Source: Achromobacter sp. RTa
GTDB taxonomy: Bacteria; Pseudomonadota; Gammaproteobacteria; Burkholderiales; Burkholderiaceae_B
Assembly: GCF_000757485.1 (NCBI RefSeq)
Contig: NZ_JPYO01000001.1
Location: 1 to 54,116, forward strand
Length of the DNA: 54,116 nt
Direction: 5' to 3'
Position 1 is the stretch's first letter, and every line of letters starts with the position of its first letter. Below, in pieces: positions 50,717 through 54,116 of the stretch. A program made the position numbers and the translations under genes. Under the pieces are notes generated by a model that ran no database searches, was not told the origin of the DNA, and saw only the letters and a program-made list of their open reading frames with translations.

Positions 50717-51649
50717 ATGAAGCTCCCACCCCTCAATACCTTGCGCGTTTTCGACGCCGCCGCTCGCCATCAGGCATTCGGCAAGGCGGCCGAGGAACTG
50801 CATGTGACGCATGGAGCCGTCAGCCGTCAGATCAGGTTGCTGGAGGAGAACTTGGGGCTGGCCCTTTTCGAGCGCCGCAACAGGGGTGTTTTCCTGACCG
50901 ATCCAGGGCGGCAGCTGTTCGAGTTGACCCGGTCCCTGTTCGAGCAGTTGGCGGCCGGGCTGGCGACGCTGCGCCAGCCCGTGGCCGACGCGCCGCTGGT
51001 GTTGTCCTGCGAGCCCACCATCGCCATGATGTGGCTGATCCCGCGGCTGCCGGACTTCCAGCGCGCCCATCCTGGCGTGCAGGTGCACCTTTACGCAGCG
51101 GGCGGTCCCCTGGACTTCGCGGCTCAGGGGGTGGACGTGGCGCTGCGCCGCAATGACTTCGAATGGGATGCCGCCTTGCATGCGGAGCGGGTGTGCGAGG
51201 AATGGACCGGGCCCGTATGCAGGCCGGGCCATCCCGACGCCTCAGGCGCCGGGATGGCGGACGATGGCTGGGCCGGCGCCCCGGCGCTCGGCAGCGCGAC
51301 GCGGCCCCAGGCGTGGCGGCAATGGTCCCAGGCTTCCGGCAGGAAACCGCCGAAGCGCGCGGGCGCGGTCTACGAGCATTTCTACCTGAGCCTGCAGGCG
51401 GCCGCGGCGGGCCTGGGAGTAGCGATCGGATCCGCGCTGATGGCGTGCGACGCGGTGCGCGACCGCCGGTTGGCGGCGCCTTGCGGGTTCGTCCAGGACG
51501 GTTCGGCCTATTTCCTGCTGTCGCCGCGGCCTTGCACGGAGGATCCCCGGGCGGCCGCGTTCCTGGCGTGGCTGAGGCGGGAGGCGGCAGCGTCGCTGAG
51601 CGAAGCCTCGGCGGCCCGGCCCCGGCCGGATCAGAGTTCGGCGTCGTAG
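50717..51649 (+). CDS. LysR family transcriptional regulator (GcvA-like)
   Basis: A 310-residue LysR protein: MKLPPLNTLRVFDAAARHQA, helix-turn-helix AFGKAAEELHVTHGAVSRQI, FERRNRGVFLTDPGRQLFEL, then the effector domain starting LVLSCEPTIAMMWLIPRLPD near 97. The GcvA-type segment FAAQGVDVALRRNDFEW is near 140 and YLSLQAAAAGLGVAIGSALM near 225. The ATG at 50717 fits the family start; the open frame extends upstream without LysR character. It is divergent from the LysE-type exporter (106 bp gap). Its 3' end overlaps the end of xthA by 19 bp in convergent orientation. Confidence 0.92.
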   Translation: MKLPPLNTLRVFDAAARHQAFGKAAEELHVTHGAVSRQIRLLEENLGLALFERRNRGVFLTDPGRQLFELTRSLFEQLAAGLATLRQPVADAPLVLSCEPTIAMMWLIPRLPDFQRAHPGVQVHLYAAGGPLDFAAQGVDVALRRNDFEWDAALHAERVCEEWTGPVCRPGHPDASGAGMADDGWAGAPALGSATRPQAWRQWSQASGRKPPKRAGAVYEHFYLSLQAAAAGLGVAIGSALMACDAVRDRRLAAPCGFVQDGSAYFLLSPRPCTEDPRAAAFLAWLRREAAASLSEASAARPRPDQSSAS

Positions 51650-52419
51650 TCGATCGTCAGCGGAGCGTGGTCCGAGAAGCGCTCGTCCTTGTAGATGGCC
51701 ACGCTGCGGGCTTTTGCAGCGATGCCCGGCGTTGCGATCTGGTAATCGATGCGCCACCCGACGTTCTTGGCCCAGGCCTGGCCGCGGTTGCTCCACCAGG
51801 TGTATTGATCGGGCCGTTCGTCGATGGTGCGGAACACGTCCACGAAGCCGCGTTTGTCGAAGACATCGGTCAGCCAGGCTCGCTCTTCCGGCAGGAAGCC
51901 CGAGTTCTTCATGTTGCCCTTCCAGTTCTTCAGGTCGATTTCCTTATGGGCGATGTTCCAGTCGCCGCAGATGATGAACTCGCGGCCGGTGGTCCGGTGC
52001 TCGTGCATCAGGCTATCGATCCAGGGGCCGAAACGGTCCAGGAAACGGTACTTTGCCTGCTGCCGCTCGTCGCCGCTGGAGCCCGACGGCAGGTAGGCGC
52101 TGATCACCGACAGGTTCTTCCAATCGGCGCGGATGATGCGGCCTTCAGGGTCGAATTCCTCGCAGCCCAGGCCGGTGTGCACGCGTTCGGCCGCGTTGCG
52201 CAGGTAGATGCCGACGCCGCTGTAGCCCTTTTTCACCGCATGGTGGAAATGGCCGGTGTAGCCGGGCGGGTGGCGCAGGTCCTCGGTGAGGTCGTCATGG
52301 GCGATCTTGATTTCCTGCAGGCAAAGCACGTCCGCGGCATGCTTTTCCATCCAGGGTTGCAGGCCCTTGCGGAAGGCGGACCGGATTCCGTTGAGATTGA
52401 TAGACGTGATGCGCAGCAA
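51631..52419 (-). CDS. xthA: Exodeoxyribonuclease III, TTG start
   Basis: A 262-residue AP endonuclease/3'-5' exonuclease of the EEP fold. LRITSINLNGIRSAFRKGLQ is the family start, LCLQEIKIAHDDL holds the metal-binding glutamate near residue 36, YSGVGIYLRN, FIICGDWNIAHKEIDLKNW near 148 has the catalytic Asp and Asn, and FSDHAPLTIDYD near 252 has the terminal Asp-His pair. The start is a TTG at 52419 with AGGAG seven bases upstream; no ATG is available at the family start point. The enzyme repairs abasic sites and complements ung earlier in the window. It is divergent from pyrE. Confidence 0.95.
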   Translation of the reverse strand: MLRITSINLNGIRSAFRKGLQPWMEKHAADVLCLQEIKIAHDDLTEDLRHPPGYTGHFHHAVKKGYSGVGIYLRNAAERVHTGLGCEEFDPEGRIIRADWKNLSVISAYLPSGSSGDERQQAKYRFLDRFGPWIDSLMHEHRTTGREFIICGDWNIAHKEIDLKNWKGNMKNSGFLPEERAWLTDVFDKRGFVDVFRTIDERPDQYTWWSNRGQAWAKNVGWRIDYQIATPGIAAKARSVAIYKDERFSDHAPLTIDYDAEL

Positions 52420-52550
52420 AGCAGGACTCCTGTAGGGCGGCCGCGAGGGCCGGACAATGCCAGGAATTTAACCGACTCGGCGCCGATGCCCGGGAAAGGC
52501 CCTGACAACGGATAAAATGCCAGCGTTTGCCATCTACCGGATTCTTTCGC

Positions 52551-53237
52551 ATGCCCGCCGCCCATTCCTCCGCCACTGCCCTCGATTTCGTCCGTTTCGC
52601 CTTGAACGAGGGCGTGCTGCGCTTTGGCAGTTTCAAGGTCAAGTCGGGCCGTATCAGTCCCTATTTCTTCAATGCGGGCCTGTTCAACAGCGGCCGCTCG
52701 GTCGGCAAGCTGGCGCAGTTCTACGCCCAGGCGCTGCTGGATTCGGGCGTGGAGTTCGACATGCTTTTCGGCCCGGCCTACAAGGGCATTCCGCTTGCCA
52801 CGGCGACGGCCGTCGCGCTGGCCGGCCATCCGGACATGCAGGGCCGGGGCGACGTGCCCTTTGCCTATAACCGCAAAGAGGCCAAGGACCACGGCGAGGG
52901 CGGCACGCTGGTGGGCGCGCCGCTCAAGGGCAAGGTCGTCATCATCGACGACGTGATCACCGCAGGCACGTCGGTGCGCGAATCGGTGGAGATCATCCGC
53001 GCCGCGGGCGCCGAGCCTGCCGCCGTGCTGATCGCCATGGACCGCATGGAGCGCGCGGGCGCGGACGACGCGCTGTCGGCCCATTCCGCCGTGCAGGACG
53101 TGGCGAAGACCTACGGCATTCCGGTAGTGGCGATCGCCTCGTTGGCGGACATCCTTGCCTTGCTGCAGGACGACGCATCGTTCGCCGAGCACCGCGATTC
53201 CGTGCTGGCCTACCGGACGAAGTACGGGGTGCAATAA
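52551..53237 (+). CDS. pyrE: Orotate phosphoribosyltransferase
   Basis: A 228-residue pyrimidine biosynthesis enzyme that joins orotate to [24 protein letters not shown] near residue 26, [20 protein letters not shown] near 70 and [19 protein letters not shown] near 105 carry the flexible-loop lysines and histidine. [20 protein letters not shown] near 130 is the PRPP-binding motif. The ATG at 52551 starts [13 protein letters not shown]; an upstream in-frame TTG at 52527 is less likely. It is divergent from xthA (131 bp gap). The IS3-family element begins 39 bp after its stop. Confidence 0.95.
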   Translation: MPAAHSSATALDFVRFALNEGVLRFGSFKVKSGRISPYFFNAGLFNSGRSVGKLAQFYAQALLDSGVEFDMLFGPAYKGIPLATATAVALAGHPDMQGRGDVPFAYNRKEAKDHGEGGTLVGAPLKGKVVIIDDVITAGTSVRESVEIIRAAGAEPAAVLIAMDRMERAGADDALSAHSAVQDVAKTYGIPVVAIASLADILALLQDDASFAEHRDSVLAYRTKYGVQ

Positions 53238-53252
53238 GCCGGCGCGCCGGCT
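53237..53252. other. Perfect 16 bp palindrome at the pyrE stop codon
   Basis: AGCCGGCGCGCCGGCT begins with the last base of the pyrE TAA. It can form an 8 bp stem in RNA but is followed by CACGAAAAAAAG rather than a U-run, so it is at best a weak terminator or 3'-end protection hairpin. Confidence 0.45.
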
Positions 53253-53283
53253 CACGAAAAAAAGCCAGGAGTTTCTGAACTGC

Positions 53284-53324
53284 CCCCCGAAAGTTGGATA
53301 TTGATCCAACCTTCGGGGGTTTTT
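53284..53324 (+). promoter_or_regulatory. IS-end hairpin with U-run that buries the orfA ribosome site
   Basis: CCCCCGAA, mismatch, GTTGGAT, ATTG loop, ATCCAAC, mismatch, TTCGGGGG (53284-53319) followed by TTTTT (53320-53324). The GGGGG that would serve as the orfA ribosome site, 7 bp before the ATG, is the 3' arm. Read-through transcripts from outside would be terminated or not translated, a known IS self-protection strategy. Confidence 0.75.
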
Positions 53325-53326
53325 AC

Positions 53327-53848
53327 ATGGCGAAGTACAACGAGCAGTTCAAGTTAAAGGTGGTTCGGGAGTGTTTGAAGGGCACTGAGAGTGGTCGTTC
53401 GGTGGCGGCGCGCCACGAACTGCACCATTCGCTGGTCCGAGGATGGGTCGAGAGGTATCGCGTACATGGCTTGGCGGGTCTACGCCGGCAGTCAGGTACG
53501 TATAGCGCAGCCTTCAAGCAGTCGGTGTTGCGCAAGATCCGCGACCAAGGGCTATCCGACATCCAGGCCGCGACACTGCTGGGGATCCGCAGTTCAGGTC
53601 ATATTGCGAAGTGGCGTGCCCAGTATGATGCTGGGGGTATAGAGGCGTTGGCGCGCAAGCGCCCAGGAGCAAGCATGCCCCACAAATACCCCCCCGAGCC
53701 CGTGTCCAAGGACATGACCAAGGAAGAACTTCTCGAGGAAGTTGCGAACCTGCGAGCGGAGTTGGACTACCTAAAAAAGCTCGATGCCTTGATCGAAGCG
53801 GAAAAGACCAAAGCGCTCGTTGGAAAGCGCAAGTGGTCCAAGGATTGA
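53327..53848 (+). CDS. IS3-family transposase OrfA (helix-turn-helix protein)
   Basis: A 173-residue DNA-binding protein starting MAKYNEQFKLKVVRECLKG. Two helix-turn-helix units are visible: SGRSVAARHELHHSLVRGWV near residue 22 and SDIQAATLLGIRSSGHIAKW near 78, as in IS150 InsJ. A C-terminal leucine-zipper-like helix (ELLEEVANLRAELDYLKKL) near 140 should mediate dimerisation. The codon run CTA AAA AAG near 53771-53779 contains the slippery A-AAA-AAG, from which a -1 shift produces the OrfAB transposase. The ATG was chosen over an upstream in-frame start inside the terminal repeat. Confidence 0.93.
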   Translation: MAKYNEQFKLKVVRECLKGTESGRSVAARHELHHSLVRGWVERYRVHGLAGLRRQSGTYSAAFKQSVLRKIRDQGLSDIQAATLLGIRSSGHIAKWRAQYDAGGIEALARKRPGASMPHKYPPEPVSKDMTKEELLEEVANLRAELDYLKKLDALIEAEKTKALVGKRKWSKD

Positions 53849-54116
53849 GGCATAAGCATCCGCTGGAACGACTGCTGCGTGTGGCCGAGCTGTCACGCAG
53901 CACGTTCTACTACCACCTGAAGATGCTGGACGCCGCCGACCCGTACGCTGAGCTAAAGCAACGTATCGGCGCGATCTTCGCGCGTCATAAGGGCCGCTAT
54001 GGCTACCGCCGTATCACGGCGGTTTTGCGCCAGGCAGGTGATCTGGTGAACCACAAAACGGTGCAGAAACTGATGCAGGCATCGGGCTTGAAGTCGCTTG
54101 TGCGCGCCAAGAAGTA
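53845..54116 (+). CDS. IS3-family transposase OrfB, N-terminal part, truncated by window edge
   Basis: Ninety codons in the -1 frame relative to OrfA, beginning LRHKHPLERLLRVAELSRST and continuing FYYHLKMLDAADPYAELKQR, then FARHKGRYGYRRITAVLRQ. The last segment is the HTH_21-type region that precedes the DDE integrase core of IS3 OrfB. The frame stays open upstream to the A6G slippery site at 53773-53779, consistent with a programmed -1 frameshift. A TTG at 53845 overlaps the OrfA stop and could also start OrfB. The DDE residues lie beyond the window. Confidence 0.9.
   Translation, partial: MRHKHPLERLLRVAELSRSTFYYHLKMLDAADPYAELKQRIGAIFARHKGRYGYRRITAVLRQAGDLVNHKTVQKLMQASGLKSLVRAKK

Larger units (their letters stand above)
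53276..54116 (+). mobile_element. IS3-family (IS150-like) insertion sequence, left end, continues past the window
   Basis: The left terminal repeat appears to begin TGAACTGCCCCCCGAAAG at 53276 (TG-start typical of IS3). A hairpin, orfA, a slippery A6G and the start of orfB follow in the usual order. The right end and any target duplication lie outside the window. It inserted just downstream of pyrE without breaking it. Confidence 0.9.

Overview
The window reads as a stretch of betaproteobacterial chromosome from the family Alcaligenaceae, most likely Achromobacter or Bordetella. This rests on the very high G+C content, long antisense open frames typical of such genomes, Bug-family solute receptors, a LivM-LivG fused transporter subunit, and dispersed hairpin repeats at gene ends. 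Assignments come from reading the translated proteins and DNA; no database search was run.

Layout. Positions 1-3705 (minus strand) hold a catabolic locus: Bug receptor, IclR regulator, then MaoC hydratase, CitE-type lyase and a CaiB-type CoA-transferase cut by the window edge. Positions 3889-8100 (minus) hold the Anbu proteasome-like system: circularly permuted ATP-grasp, alpha-E protein, transglutaminase-like protein and Anbu. A near-perfect sigma-54 promoter and an upstream NtrC-type palindrome precede it. Positions 8526-24000 carry mostly housekeeping genes: folate cyclo-ligase, lytic transglycosylase, cca, a MidA-like methyltransferase, an RhlE-type helicase, ung, tenA, bdhA, a DUF488 gene, nhaA, a glycosyltransferase, HIT and GNAT genes and a polyphosphate kinase 2.

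Positions 24098-28359 are a sulfide/persulfide detoxification island: an MBL-fold persulfide-dioxygenase-like gene divergent from bigR, two YeeE/YedE genes, sqr and tauE. Positions 28379-38072 are an acyl/aryl-acid uptake and CoA-activation locus: a complete branched-chain-type ABC transporter between two CoA ligases, with a divergent Crp/Fnr regulator. Positions 38098-39161 are ohrR-ohr (organic peroxide defence). Positions 39394-44288 are a second branched-chain-type ABC transporter. Positions 44598-51649 hold a LysR gene, argO/argP, a periplasmic copper chaperone, gdhA, and a LysE exporter divergent from a LysR gene. Positions 51631-53237 are xthA and pyrE. An IS3-family element enters at 53276 and runs off the window.

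How the parts fit. Two palindromes of the form GCACC-N5-GGTGC link nitrogen status to two loci: one upstream of the sigma-54 promoter of the Anbu operon (predicted activation), and one over the gdhA promoter (predicted repression). This is the most interesting inference in the window. Other regulatory logic is also readable: persulfide sensing by BigR (Cys37/Cys103), peroxide sensing by a two-cysteine OhrR with a probable leaderless mRNA, and basic amino-acid export by ArgP/ArgO.
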